Part shown: positions 15,763 through 23,918 of the stretch, piece by piece | Layout: every line of letters starts with the position of its first letter | Position numbering within the stretch: the stretch's first letter is position 1 | Assembly (NCBI RefSeq): GCF_004784475.1 | Contig: NZ_SRRT01000002.1 | Coordinates: 868,001 to 932,000 of the forward strand | Origin: Streptomyces bauhiniae | GTDB taxonomy: Bacteria > Actinomycetota > Actinomycetes > Streptomycetales > Streptomycetaceae | Reading direction: 5' to 3' | Length of the DNA stretch: 64,000 bases | The notes under the pieces: generated by a model | Told to the model about the DNA's origin: nothing | Database searches by the model: none | The model's input: only the letters and a program-made list of their open reading frames with translations | Position numbers and translations under genes: made by a program

Positions 15763-16187
15763 CGTCGCGCCTCCAGCTCGGCCCACACGATTTTTCCCCA
15801 GCGCCGCTCATCACAGCCCCAACCGGTGGCCAAGGCGGCCACGAGCAGCAGTCCGCGCCCTTCTTCCTCGTTCAACCCGGGTAAGCATGGGACGGGTCCG
15901 GTGCGGGAGAGGTCGGCGACAGCGAGCCGGACCGTTCGTTGAGCGGTGCGCTCGACGATCACGCGAACGCTTGCCCGACGAGCGTGCCGCACGGCGTTCG
16001 ACACCAGCTCGGTGACCACCAGGACACCGTCTTCGGCCAGGTGGTCCAGTGCCCAGACCGCCAGCGCGGCCCGTACCAGGCGTCTCGCCACGGCCGCGCT
16101 CTCCGGTTGGCGCGGCAGAGTCTCGCTGTAGCCGGGAAAGCCCGTGGAACGGGCCCGCGTTGTGGGTTGCGGCATGTCGGTCTGCAC
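15759..16187 (-). CDS. RsbW-like ATP-binding protein (GHKL anti-sigma/regulatory kinase)
   Basis: A 142-residue single-domain GHKL ATPase. The N box is ELVSNAVRHA near residue 60, and the G boxes include EGRGLLLVAALATGWG near 108 and WGKIVWAEL at the end. Streptomyces carry dozens of these; some are anti-sigma factors that phosphorylate anti-anti-sigma proteins, others act with SpoIIE phosphatases. The start may be GTG 16187 or ATG 16175; the second has a slightly better-spaced purine tract. It overlaps the next small gene by four bases and faces away from no partner, so its target sigma system is unknown. Confidence 0.82.
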   Translation of the reverse strand: MQTDMPQPTTRARSTGFPGYSETLPRQPESAAVARRLVRAALAVWALDHLAEDGVLVVTELVSNAVRHARRASVRVIVERTAQRTVRLAVADLSRTGPVPCLPGLNEEEGRGLLLVAALATGWGCDERRWGKIVWAELEARR

Positions 16188-16299
16188 TCTCGGGTCGGCC
16201 GGTCCTCGGGCCGCGCGTGCGGCAACCGAGGCAGTGTGCGTTCATGAAATCGGCACGCCGAGGGCGCTGACAGGGACGTTGCGTCCCACTTTCGCCACG

Positions 16300-17502
16300 C
16301 TATTCGCGGACCCCCAGGAACTCCGCCAACGCGGCCAGACCCGGTGGGTGGTTGGGGAGGTTCCACAGGTCGCGGACGATGGCTACGGCCAGGGTGTGGT
16401 GCTGCATCCAGGTGGGGGCTACACGGCGTAGGGACTCCAGGGTTTTGACCGCGCCCGCCGCGTCGCCGGTGTCGGTGTGGGCTCGGGCCACGTCCAGGAG
16501 GAGCCAGGTGCGCCAGGACGGTGGGGTGTCCTTGCTCAGTCGCATGCCCTTGGCCAGGGCGAGGGCATCCTGCGGGTGGCCGTACTGGACGGCGAGACGG
16601 ACGCGTTCGATGCGGACCGAGGAGGGGCTGAAGACGCTGACCATGCGGTTGTCGCCGGCCTCGGGAAGCTTGGAGACCCTCGCGGCCTCCTTCTCCGCCA
16701 TCTCCATCATCGCCGCCGCACGCTCGTAGTCGCCGCTTCTCGCGGCCGAGGTGGCCGCGCTCATGGTGAGCGCGCCCCACACCTTCAGGGCGTCGGCGGT
16801 GTTGGTACGGCCCATTTCGGCGGCGGCGCGGAGGGCGATGCTCAGGGCGTCGTCGAGGCGCCCCTGCCGCTGGTACGTCCACGCCACGGAGTTGACGATC
16901 ATCGGGACCAGCAGGGGGTCGCCGGACTGCCCGGCGGCACCTATGGCACGCTCCAGGCTCGTCAGGGCGAGGTCCGTCTTGCCCATGCGTACGGCTACAT
17001 GCCCGGCGAGCTGAAGTGCCTTGGCCAGGACGGCGAAACCGGCCTTACGGTCGTCCTCGTCCGCCGAGGCCGTCGCCGTGCGCGCGTGCGAAATCAGGTC
17101 CGGGAGCGCCTTCATCACCGTGTCGAACTCGGCGGAATGGTACTGCGTCCAGCCGTCCGCGATCTGCTCCCGCAGCCGAGCGGGGGAGAAGTCGGCCGTC
17201 GGCGGGGCGGGTTCGGGCCCCCACAGCACCGGCATGACCGCGCGCCGCATCGCCACGAAACGCGGTCCGTCGTTCTCTCCGGAGGAGACGGCGGGCGGAT
17301 CGCCCAGCAGCGTGGTCAGCTCCACACCGAGGCCGTTCACCAGCGCGTGCAGCGTGGGAAGACGGGCGGAGTGCTTCCGCCCCTGTTCCAACTGGCGGAT
17401 CACGTCCACGGACACGTCGGAGCGGTCGGCAAGCTCCTCCTGCGTCAAGGACGCCAGCCGCCGCAGACGGCGCAGATTCCGCCCCAGATCATCGTTTGCC
17501 AC
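16300..17502 (-). CDS. XRE-family regulator with TPR-like C-terminal domain
   Basis: A 400-residue protein. Residues about 5-65 are an XRE/lambda-type helix-turn-helix (LRRLASLTQEELADRSDVS, VIRQLEQGR). The remainder is alpha-helical with repeated Ala-rich helix pairs resembling tetratricopeptide repeats (for example LALTSLERAIGAAGQSGDP, GRLDDALSIALRAAAEMG). Streptomyces have many such regulators; some respond to peptides or signalling partners through the TPR domain. It starts at GTG 17502 and is divergent from the YraQ-type permease gene. The 110 bp between them holds both promoters, though no operator stands out. The target is unknown. Confidence 0.82.
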   Translation of the reverse strand: MANDDLGRNLRRLRRLASLTQEELADRSDVSVDVIRQLEQGRKHSARLPTLHALVNGLGVELTTLLGDPPAVSSGENDGPRFVAMRRAVMPVLWGPEPAPPTADFSPARLREQIADGWTQYHSAEFDTVMKALPDLISHARTATASADEDDRKAGFAVLAKALQLAGHVAVRMGKTDLALTSLERAIGAAGQSGDPLLVPMIVNSVAWTYQRQGRLDDALSIALRAAAEMGRTNTADALKVWGALTMSAATSAARSGDYERAAAMMEMAEKEAARVSKLPEAGDNRMVSVFSPSSVRIERVRLAVQYGHPQDALALAKGMRLSKDTPPSWRTWLLLDVARAHTDTGDAAGAVKTLESLRRVAPTWMQHHTLAVAIVRDLWNLPNHPPGLAALAEFLGVRE

Positions 17503-17612
17503 CCCGCCACCGTACGCCGCCGTCCGTCGCCGACAGCCCTCAAGGCAGCCCCGGTAACTGCGGTCGCTATGTTGATCCGATCAGACGAGTAGCGAGCGGC
17601 AGGGGTGGGCGG

Positions 17613-18614
17613 ATGCAGGGGACGGCGGACCGTGTGCCGGCGGCTTCCGCCGGGCCGGGGTGGCTGCGGTACTGGCCGTTGGTTCTGCTCGGTGCCGCTG
17701 TTCTTCCAGGTGCGGCGGTGTTTCTCGTCGGGCGGTGGGCCGAGGCGCCGGCCGTGCAGGCGTGGCGGACTGTCGCGCTTGCCGTGTTTTTGCAGGCGGT
17801 GCCGTTCATGTTGCTGGGGACGGCGTTGTCGGGGGCGATCAACGCGTTCGTGCCGGCGTCCGTGTTCACGCGGCTGTTGCCGAAGCGGGCGGCGTTGGCC
17901 GTGCCGGTGGCGGGGGTCGCCGGAGTGGTGCTGCCGGGGTGTGAGTGTGCGTCGGTGCCGGTGGCCAACAGCCTGATCGGGCGCGGAGTTGAGCCTGCGG
18001 CGGCGTTCGCGTTCCTGCTGTCGGCCCCGGCCGTGAACCCGATCGTGCTGACCGCGACGGCGGTGGCCTTCCCGGGTCAGCCCATGATGGTGCTGGCCCG
18101 CCTGCTGGCCTCGCTCATCGTGGCGGCCCTGATGGGCTGGCTGTGGCTCTGGCGCGGCAAGGCGGAGTGGCTGCGGCCGGCCGTACGGCACACCGGGCAC
18201 CACCACGGGCAGAGCCGCTGGGCGGAGTTCCGCAGCGGCTTCCAGCACGACTTCCTGCACGCGGGCGGCTTCCTCGTGGTGGGCGCGCTGGCGGCGGCCA
18301 CCTTCAACGTGTCCGTACCCCCGTCCGTACTCGACGCGTTCGCCGGCTCGGCCTGGCTGTCCGTGCCGTTCCTGGCGGGGCTGGCCGTGCTGCTCGCGGT
18401 GTGCTCGGAGGCGGACGCCTTCGTGGCGGCCTCGCTGACCGGCTTCTCGCCGGTGGCACGGCTGACGTTCATGGTGGTCGGCCCGATGGTCGACCTGAAG
18501 CTGATCGCCTTGCAGGCGGGGACATTCGGGCGGGCCTTCGCCGTACGGTTCTCCGCCGCGACAGCGCTCGTGGCGATCGTGTGCAGTGCGGTGATCGGAG
18601 GGGTACTGCTGTGA
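17613..18614 (+). CDS. YraQ/DUF318-type permease
   Basis: A 333-residue polytopic membrane protein starting at ATG 17613 behind AGGGGTGGG. It shows about eight hydrophobic segments and the family motif GCECASVPVANSL near residue 110, repeated in weaker form later (VCSEADAFVAASL). The UPF0718/YraQ family is related to the organoarsenical permease ArsP and is often paired with a TIGR03943 protein, as here. Together they are thought to move a metal- or metalloid-related substrate, but this is not established. The stop overlaps the next start by GTGA, so the two are coupled. Confidence 0.85.
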   Translation: MQGTADRVPAASAGPGWLRYWPLVLLGAAVLPGAAVFLVGRWAEAPAVQAWRTVALAVFLQAVPFMLLGTALSGAINAFVPASVFTRLLPKRAALAVPVAGVAGVVLPGCECASVPVANSLIGRGVEPAAAFAFLLSAPAVNPIVLTATAVAFPGQPMMVLARLLASLIVAALMGWLWLWRGKAEWLRPAVRHTGHHHGQSRWAEFRSGFQHDFLHAGGFLVVGALAAATFNVSVPPSVLDAFAGSAWLSVPFLAGLAVLLAVCSEADAFVAASLTGFSPVARLTFMVVGPMVDLKLIALQAGTFGRAFAVRFSAATALVAIVCSAVIGGVLL

Positions 18615-19318
18615 GACGTCCCGTACAGGCGGCGCTGCTCGTCCTCAGCGGCCTTGCGCTGCTACGGGTTTCGCTGTTCTCCGACCTGTATCTGCGCTAC
18701 GTCAAGGCGGGCATGCGCCCCCTGCTGATCGCCTCCGGCGCCGTACTGCTGACGCTCGGCCTCGCGGAGGCGTGGTCCTGGTACCGCCGTACGCGCCACG
18801 ACGGCGACCACCTCCCACCCCGCACCGCCTGGCTCCTGTTCCTCCCCGTCCTCAGCCTCGCCCTCTGGGCCCCACCGGCGCTCGGCGCGTACACGGCGGC
18901 CCGCGAAGCCCCGAAGTCCACCACCACCCAGCCCCAGGACTTCGACCCCCTCCCCGCGACGTCCCCGATCCCCCTCACCCTGGGGGACTTCACGGACCGC
19001 GTGCGCGAGGACCACACCAAGGCGATCCGCACGAGGACCGTTCAGATGACAGGCTTCGCAACCCCAGCAGGCCACGGCGGCGGCTGGTACCTGACCCGCC
19101 TGATCATCAACTGCTGTGCAGCGGACGCCCAGTCGGTGAAGGTCCGCGTCTACGGCGCCCCATCCCCGAAGCCCGACACCTGGGTCACGGTCACCGGCGT
19201 CTGGCACCCCCACTGCACCCTCGGCACCTCCTCGGCCGAAGTAGCCCTGACCGCCCACACCTTGAAGAAGATCCACCGCCCCACGAACGGCTACACGGAC
19301 GCCCTCCCCTTGGGCTGA
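18611..19318 (+). CDS. TIGR03943 family membrane protein, YraQ partner
   Basis: A 235-residue protein starting at GTG 18611, inside the stop of the YraQ gene. Two or three hydrophobic segments fill the N-terminal 100 residues. The rest is an extracytoplasmic domain with a conserved cysteine pair (INCCAADAQ) and WHPHC. This is the standard second gene of the YraQ/TIGR03943 pair. The Cys and His cluster suggests metal handling, but no activity is proved for the family. The start is set by the four-base overlap, and no upstream ribosome site is needed if translation is coupled. Confidence 0.82.
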   Translation: MRRPVQAALLVLSGLALLRVSLFSDLYLRYVKAGMRPLLIASGAVLLTLGLAEAWSWYRRTRHDGDHLPPRTAWLLFLPVLSLALWAPPALGAYTAAREAPKSTTTQPQDFDPLPATSPIPLTLGDFTDRVREDHTKAIRTRTVQMTGFATPAGHGGGWYLTRLIINCCAADAQSVKVRVYGAPSPKPDTWVTVTGVWHPHCTLGTSSAEVALTAHTLKKIHRPTNGYTDALPLG

Positions 19319-19356
19319 GTTACCCAAGTAACCCCGAGACGCGGCGGGTTACCCGA

Positions 19357-21429
19357 TCAGCCATCTTCCTCGTCCCGCTTCTCCGGCGTGTCCACCTCCG
19401 CCCAGATCGTCTTCCCACCCCCGCTCTCGTACCGAGTCCCCCACCGGTCCGCGAGCTGGGAGACGATGAACAACCCCCGCCCGCCCTCGTCCCCTTCCTG
19501 CGCGTGCCGCAGCAGGGGGGCGTTGCCGCCCGTGTCGGAGACCTCGATCGTCAGGGCCTGGTCGAAGATGAGGCGGAGGCGGGCCGGTGGGGTGCCGTGG
19601 CGGACGGCGTTGCCGGCGAACTCGCTGACGATCAACTGGCCGTTGAAGCGGATGTCCTCGTCCAGCCCCCATGCGCGCAGGTGTTGCTCGCAGCAGGCGC
19701 GCGCGGCCTCCGCGGCCTGGGGGCCGTCAGGAAGGGCGAGGGTGGCGACGCGATCGCGGGGGAAGGCCATGACCCGGCAGACGAGCACCTGCGCCTCGGT
19801 CGCGCGCGGGTGCGAGGTGAGCAGGCCGGACAGTTCGTCGCAGAGGGCCCGCGGGTCCACGCCGTCGGAGTCGGGGAGCCGGTCCAGCGCCCGGCGCAGC
19901 ACGCCGGGTATCTCGGCAGGGTCGTCGGTGAGTCCGGGGGTGTGCAGGATCAGCAGCGACTCGGGCGGGACGGCGGCCGTGACGGACGGGATCGGTTCGG
20001 CCGGACCGCCGAGGGACGGCCCCTCGGGCGTGGTGATGGTGTCGATCGTGCGGTCGGGACGCACGAGCAGCACCTCGGGACCGCCCGCCCGCGCCACCGT
20101 GACCTCGCACGACAGCGGGTCCCACTCCGCGTAGGTGCACCCGGCGCGCAACCGCCCCGACTCCCGCTGGGCCTCGCTCCGGTCCCGCGCCAGCGTGGCG
20201 GTCGTACGGCTCAGCCGTGCCAGCAGCTCCCCCGGCTGGAGGTCGAGCGTGGCGAGGGAACGTCCGGCGGTCCGCAGCTCGCCCATCGTGGTGGCCGTCC
20301 GTACGCCGAACCCGGTGACCTGCCCGACGGCGAGCCCCGTGCGCGCCCCCGACAGCGGCATCACGTCGAACCAACCGCCCCCGCTCTCGTCGCCGGGCAG
20401 CCGCAGGTCGGCGATGTCGAGCGCGGCCCCGGTCGGTGGCTGTCTCGGCAGCAGGGAGTGCTGGATGGCGAGCGCGATGGTGTGCTCGCGGTGGAAGCGG
20501 CTGGCGTGGTCCAGGCACCGCGCGGTGTGTACGCAGACCTTCTCGACGAGGGCGATGTCCTCGCGGGAGAAGGGGGCCGGCGTCTCGCCCCGGTAGAGCA
20601 GCAGCAGGCCGAGCACCGTCCCCTCGCGCATGATCGGCGCCGCCAGCAGCGCGTGTGCCCCGGCCGCGCGCAGCAGGCGTTTCAGCGCGGGTTCGGCGTC
20701 CAGCCAGCCCGTGTCGGACTCGATGTCCGTGGCGCGCGGAACGTGGGCGGCGAGGAGCGGGACGAAGAGGCTTTGGTCGGCGGGCCACACATGGCTGCCC
20801 TCGGGGGCTCCGCTGCACGCGATCGGGCACAGCGGCTCGGTGTGGTGCCGGGTCAGCGGCGGGGGTTCGCCCTGGGTCATGTGCTCGGCGAGGGCGATGA
20901 CGACGGTGTCGGCGGCGCCGGGCACGAGGGCGTCGGCGAGTTCGGCGCAGGTGGTGTCGTGGTCCAGGGTCTCCCCGACCTCGCCCTGGATGGCGGCCAG
21001 CCGCCGCAGCGGGTCGGTACCGGAGTCCGCCTCCTCCGGGGTGATGTCCGCGATGGTGCAGATGAGCCCGGAGCCCTCCTGGCCGGGCGGCAGCGGGAAG
21101 AGCGAGAGGCAGAGGGTGCGGGGGCCCTGCCGGGAGGTCTCGCGGGTGCGGACCAGCCGGTTCAGCGAGGCCACACCGCTGCTGCGTACGTCGCGTGCGT
21201 CGGCCGTCTCGGTCTCGGGGTCGCGCAGCGGGAGTACGTCGGTGATCACCTTGCCGGTCGGATCGGTGCCGGCCAGCAGGTGGTGCGCGGCCTCGTTGCA
21301 CTCGGTGACACGCAGCTCGTCGTCGAGGACGAGGATCGCCAGCGGCGAGGCCGCCAGCGCCGCACAGGCCACGCGCATGGCCTCCGGGCAGGTCTCAAGG
21401 GTCCGCTCGCGTCGGGCGTCGCCTTCCAT
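19357..21429 (-). CDS. PAS-GAF-SpoIIE-HATPase protein with a degenerate phosphatase domain
   Basis: A 690-residue multidomain regulator: PAS at about 20-130, GAF at 150-310, PP2C/SpoIIE-type domain at 315-555, and a GHKL ATPase at 575-680. The ATPase looks intact (N box SEFAGNAVRHG at 602-612, GRGLFIV, GKTIWAEV). The phosphatase has lost its metal-binding acids: usual GGDWYD reads GGGWFD (350-355), usual GDV reads GQV (369-371), usual DGL reads PGL (498-500), and the late DD(I/L) position reads EAQ (545-547). It probably binds or sequesters partners, or acts through the kinase half, rather than dephosphorylating. It starts at ATG 21429 after GGGAGGTG. It is monocistronic. Confidence 0.85.
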   Translation of the reverse strand: MEGDARRERTLETCPEAMRVACAALAASPLAILVLDDELRVTECNEAAHHLLAGTDPTGKVITDVLPLRDPETETADARDVRSSGVASLNRLVRTRETSRQGPRTLCLSLFPLPPGQEGSGLICTIADITPEEADSGTDPLRRLAAIQGEVGETLDHDTTCAELADALVPGAADTVVIALAEHMTQGEPPPLTRHHTEPLCPIACSGAPEGSHVWPADQSLFVPLLAAHVPRATDIESDTGWLDAEPALKRLLRAAGAHALLAAPIMREGTVLGLLLLYRGETPAPFSREDIALVEKVCVHTARCLDHASRFHREHTIALAIQHSLLPRQPPTGAALDIADLRLPGDESGGGWFDVMPLSGARTGLAVGQVTGFGVRTATTMGELRTAGRSLATLDLQPGELLARLSRTTATLARDRSEAQRESGRLRAGCTYAEWDPLSCEVTVARAGGPEVLLVRPDRTIDTITTPEGPSLGGPAEPIPSVTAAVPPESLLILHTPGLTDDPAEIPGVLRRALDRLPDSDGVDPRALCDELSGLLTSHPRATEAQVLVCRVMAFPRDRVATLALPDGPQAAEAARACCEQHLRAWGLDEDIRFNGQLIVSEFAGNAVRHGTPPARLRLIFDQALTIEVSDTGGNAPLLRHAQEGDEGGRGLFIVSQLADRWGTRYESGGGKTIWAEVDTPEKRDEEDG

Positions 21430-21489
21430 GGCACCTCCCTAACCAGCATGCGCAACACGCTGGCGGGGCGCATTCCGGGGGCACGACTG

Positions 21490-21517
21490 CGCCCCGGCGA
21501 TCACCTTCGCCGGGGCG
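21490..21517 (-). terminator. Hairpin terminator after the ABC exporter genes
   Basis: An 11-bp perfect stem (left arm 21490-21500, right arm 21507-21517) with the six-base loop TCACCT, 16 bp beyond the permease stop at 21533. Confidence 0.65.
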
Positions 21518-21532
21518 GAGCCAGGTTCCGGG

Positions 21533-22438
21533 TCAGGCCGTGCGGCGGTGGATGACGCGGAAGGCGGCGAGGGTCAGCAGGGCTGCCGCCAGGAGGACCA
21601 GGGCGGTGGAGGCGAGCTGGTACGGCCAGTAGTCGCCGGGGGTCAGGGTGTTGGTGAGGTAGGCGTCCTGGGGCAGGGTGTCGTAGAACATCAGGCCGAG
21701 TACGCCGCCGGGGTGGAATCCGTCGACCTTGGAGAGCACCGGGAGGTCGAGCAGCAGCATCGCGCGGGACCGGACGAGCACGGCGGCCACCAGCCAGGTC
21801 AGCAGCGGGGCGGCGATGAGCGTGGGCCACAGCCGGCGCAGGTACGTGCCGGTCAGGGCGCCGGCCGCGACGCCGAGGACGACGTACGCGACGGTGACCG
21901 GACCGATCGTGTAGTACGCGTTCTGCCGCTCGGCACCGTAGGTGAGCAGGTTGAGGCCGAAGGCGTGCACGACGCTCACCCGGTACAGCGCCACCAGCGG
22001 AACGGTCAGCGCCACGACGATCCCGGCCAGCGTGGCCCAGCGGACGCCGAACCAGCGCCGGGGGGTGACCGTCTGGGTGAGGGCGAGGACCACACGCCGG
22101 GTCTCCCATTCACGTGCGGTCAGCACACCGGTGAGGAGCGCGGCGAACAGCGCCGGCTGGAAGGCGAGCATGGCGCCGTCATCCATGAGTTTCGCCGTCA
22201 TCATGTGGGCGTCATCCGCGTAGCGCCCGAAGTGGTACGCCTCGCTGCCGACGCGGTTCCGCAGCGCGACGGCGTCGGCCCAGCCGTAGTAGTGGTACAC
22301 GATCTGGATGCCGATACGCAGGGCCAGCAGCAGGAGGATCACGCCGGGGACCCAGTACTGGCGCAGGGCGATCCCCGCGAGGGGCCTCAGGCGGCCGGGC
22401 CGGGGGGACGTCGGGGCGGCGGCGATGGCGGCGCTCAT
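21533..22438 (-). CDS. ABC exporter permease subunit
   Basis: A 301-residue membrane protein starting at ATG 22438. It has about six hydrophobic segments, and between the first and second lies a long outward loop (YYGWADAVALRNRV...). No ATPase domain is present. It overlaps the stop of the ATPase gene by four bases (ATGA), which fixes the start. With the ATPase and a YtrA-type GntR repressor it forms a compact three-gene exporter operon of the Ytr type. In Bacillus such systems respond to cell-wall-active antibiotics; that role here is inference. Confidence 0.82.
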   Translation of the reverse strand: MSAAIAAAPTSPRPGRLRPLAGIALRQYWVPGVILLLLALRIGIQIVYHYYGWADAVALRNRVGSEAYHFGRYADDAHMMTAKLMDDGAMLAFQPALFAALLTGVLTAREWETRRVVLALTQTVTPRRWFGVRWATLAGIVVALTVPLVALYRVSVVHAFGLNLLTYGAERQNAYYTIGPVTVAYVVLGVAAGALTGTYLRRLWPTLIAAPLLTWLVAAVLVRSRAMLLLDLPVLSKVDGFHPGGVLGLMFYDTLPQDAYLTNTLTPGDYWPYQLASTALVLLAAALLTLAAFRVIHRRTA

Positions 22439-23340
22439 GCGGCGGTGTCCTTGCGGGGCGATATGGCGGCGGGAAGGGACGAGCCGGTGAGGTGGGCGAG
22501 CACCAGCTCCTCCACGGAGGGCGGCCGCACCTCCCAGTCGGCGGGGAGCGGACCCGCGCGGCGGATCAGGGCGGTGGTGCCGCGCCCGGCGGGGCGGGAC
22601 TCGACGACGGCATGACCGGCGAGCCGCTCGGCGCCGCCCGCGAAGGCCACCACCGCGTGGGCGTCGGTCAGTTCGTCCATGTCGCCGCACAGCCGGGCCG
22701 TCCCCGCGTCGAGGAGCAGCAGGTGGTCGCAGACGTCGGTCAGCTCGGACAGGATGTGCGACGACATGATCACCGTGGCGCCGGTGTCGGCGACGTGCGC
22801 CATGAGCAGGCCCATCAGCTCCTGGCGGGCGAGGACGTCGAGGTCCGCCATCGGCTCGTCGAGCAGCAGCAGGTCGGCGCGCTTGCCGAGGGCGAGGGCC
22901 AGGGCGATCCGGGTGCGCTCGCCGCCGGACAGGCTGCCGACACGGTCGCCCTTGCCGAAGCGGGAGGGGTCGGCGAACCGTTCCGCCAGCTCCGCGTCCC
23001 AGTGGCCCTCGTTGAGCCGCGCGCCCAGGCGCAGCGTCTCGGCCACGGTGAACCGGGGGAACAGCGGCCGGTCCTGCGCCAGGTAGGCGACCCGCGGATT
23101 GCCTACGCGGGTCGGCCGGCCGAAGACCTCCACAGTGCCGGAGGTGGGACGCCGCAGCCCGGCCGCCAGCTCCAGCAGGGTCGACTTGCCCGCGCCGTTC
23201 GGTCCGACGAGCGCGCAGACGACCCCGGCGGGGACGGCGAAGGTGCAGCCGTCGAGCGCGTCCGGACCACTGCGCCGGTATCTCCTGGTGACGCCGTCCG
23301 CGGCGAGCGCCGCTTCAGGACTGCTGGTGGGGAACGACAT
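22435..23340 (-). CDS. ABC exporter ATP-binding subunit
   Basis: A 301-residue ATPase starting at ATG 23340. Walker A is GPNGAGKST, the Q loop is YLAQDRPLF, the signature is SLSGGERTR, Walker B is LLLLDEPMADLD and the switch is SSHIL. The C-terminal about 90 residues form the regulatory tail common in drug or peptide exporters. The gene overlaps the GntR gene by 26 bases upstream and the permease by four bases downstream, so all three are made together. The membrane partner is the 301-residue permease. Confidence 0.9.
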   Translation of the reverse strand: MSFPTSSPEAALAADGVTRRYRRSGPDALDGCTFAVPAGVVCALVGPNGAGKSTLLELAAGLRRPTSGTVEVFGRPTRVGNPRVAYLAQDRPLFPRFTVAETLRLGARLNEGHWDAELAERFADPSRFGKGDRVGSLSGGERTRIALALALGKRADLLLLDEPMADLDVLARQELMGLLMAHVADTGATVIMSSHILSELTDVCDHLLLLDAGTARLCGDMDELTDAHAVVAFAGGAERLAGHAVVESRPAGRGTTALIRRAGPLPADWEVRPPSVEELVLAHLTGSSLPAAISPRKDTAA

Positions 23341-23740
23341 CGGGTTCCTTCGATGAGTGCTTCGACAAGTAGAGGTCTTCGAGGACGGCGGTGAACAGCG
23401 CGGAGAGGTCCTCGCGCTCCAGCCCCGCCGTACGGGCCCGCGCCGCCACGTCCGCCAGTTCCGCCCGCCAGGGCGAGTCGCCGGCGGAGGCACCGAGCGT
23501 GCCGGTGATGAACGTCCCGTGCCTGCGCCGGGTCTCGACCAGGCCCTGGGACTCCAGCTCTCGGTACGCCTTGAGCACGGTGTTGGGGTTGAGTGCGGTC
23601 GCCTCCACGACCGCACGGGCGGTCGGCAGCCGGTCACCGGGTTCCAACTGGCCCAGCCGGAGGGCCTGTTGGACCTGCTGGACGATCTGGACGTAGCTGG
23701 GTACCCCACTGGCCCGGTCGATCCGGAAGGCGAACGCCAC
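23315..23740 (-). CDS. GntR family regulator, YtrA type
   Basis: A 141-residue repressor starting at GTG 23740. The winged helix spans residues 10-75 (VPSYVQIVQQVQQALRLG, LPTARAVVEATALNPNTVLKAYREL, GLVETRRRHGTFI). The short helical tail without a large effector domain marks the YtrA subfamily, whose members control their own ABC exporter. It overlaps the ATPase gene by 26 bases. The AT-rich stretch just upstream (23757-23790) contains repeated ATTGG/CCAAT-like elements and is the likely operator. Confidence 0.87.
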   Translation of the reverse strand: MAFAFRIDRASGVPSYVQIVQQVQQALRLGQLEPGDRLPTARAVVEATALNPNTVLKAYRELESQGLVETRRRHGTFITGTLGASAGDSPWRAELADVAARARTAGLEREDLSALFTAVLEDLYLSKHSSKEPDVVPHQQS

Positions 23741-23756
23741 GAGTGAACCCCGCTTT

Positions 23757-23790
23757 CAACCAATGAACTAATGGAATGATGCATTGAAGA
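23757..23790. promoter_or_regulatory. AT-rich control region of the YtrA-type operon
   Basis: A locally AT-rich stretch with TTCAA at 23756-23760, TTGAA at 23783-23787, and CCAAT-gaact-AATGG between them. The half sites are symmetric, but imperfectly. The position immediately upstream of the GntR start fits an autoregulatory operator. Confidence 0.4.
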
Positions 23791-23918
23791 TTCCGGGCCC
23801 GTCAAGGCCCCTCCTGGCGGCGATGTGCCGCTCCCCTGAATGGGTCGGTGCGCTCGCCCGCGCCATGGCGGTGCGGAAGGGTGGGCGGGGCCGAGTGTCA
23901 CCACGAGGGAGTCGCCGC

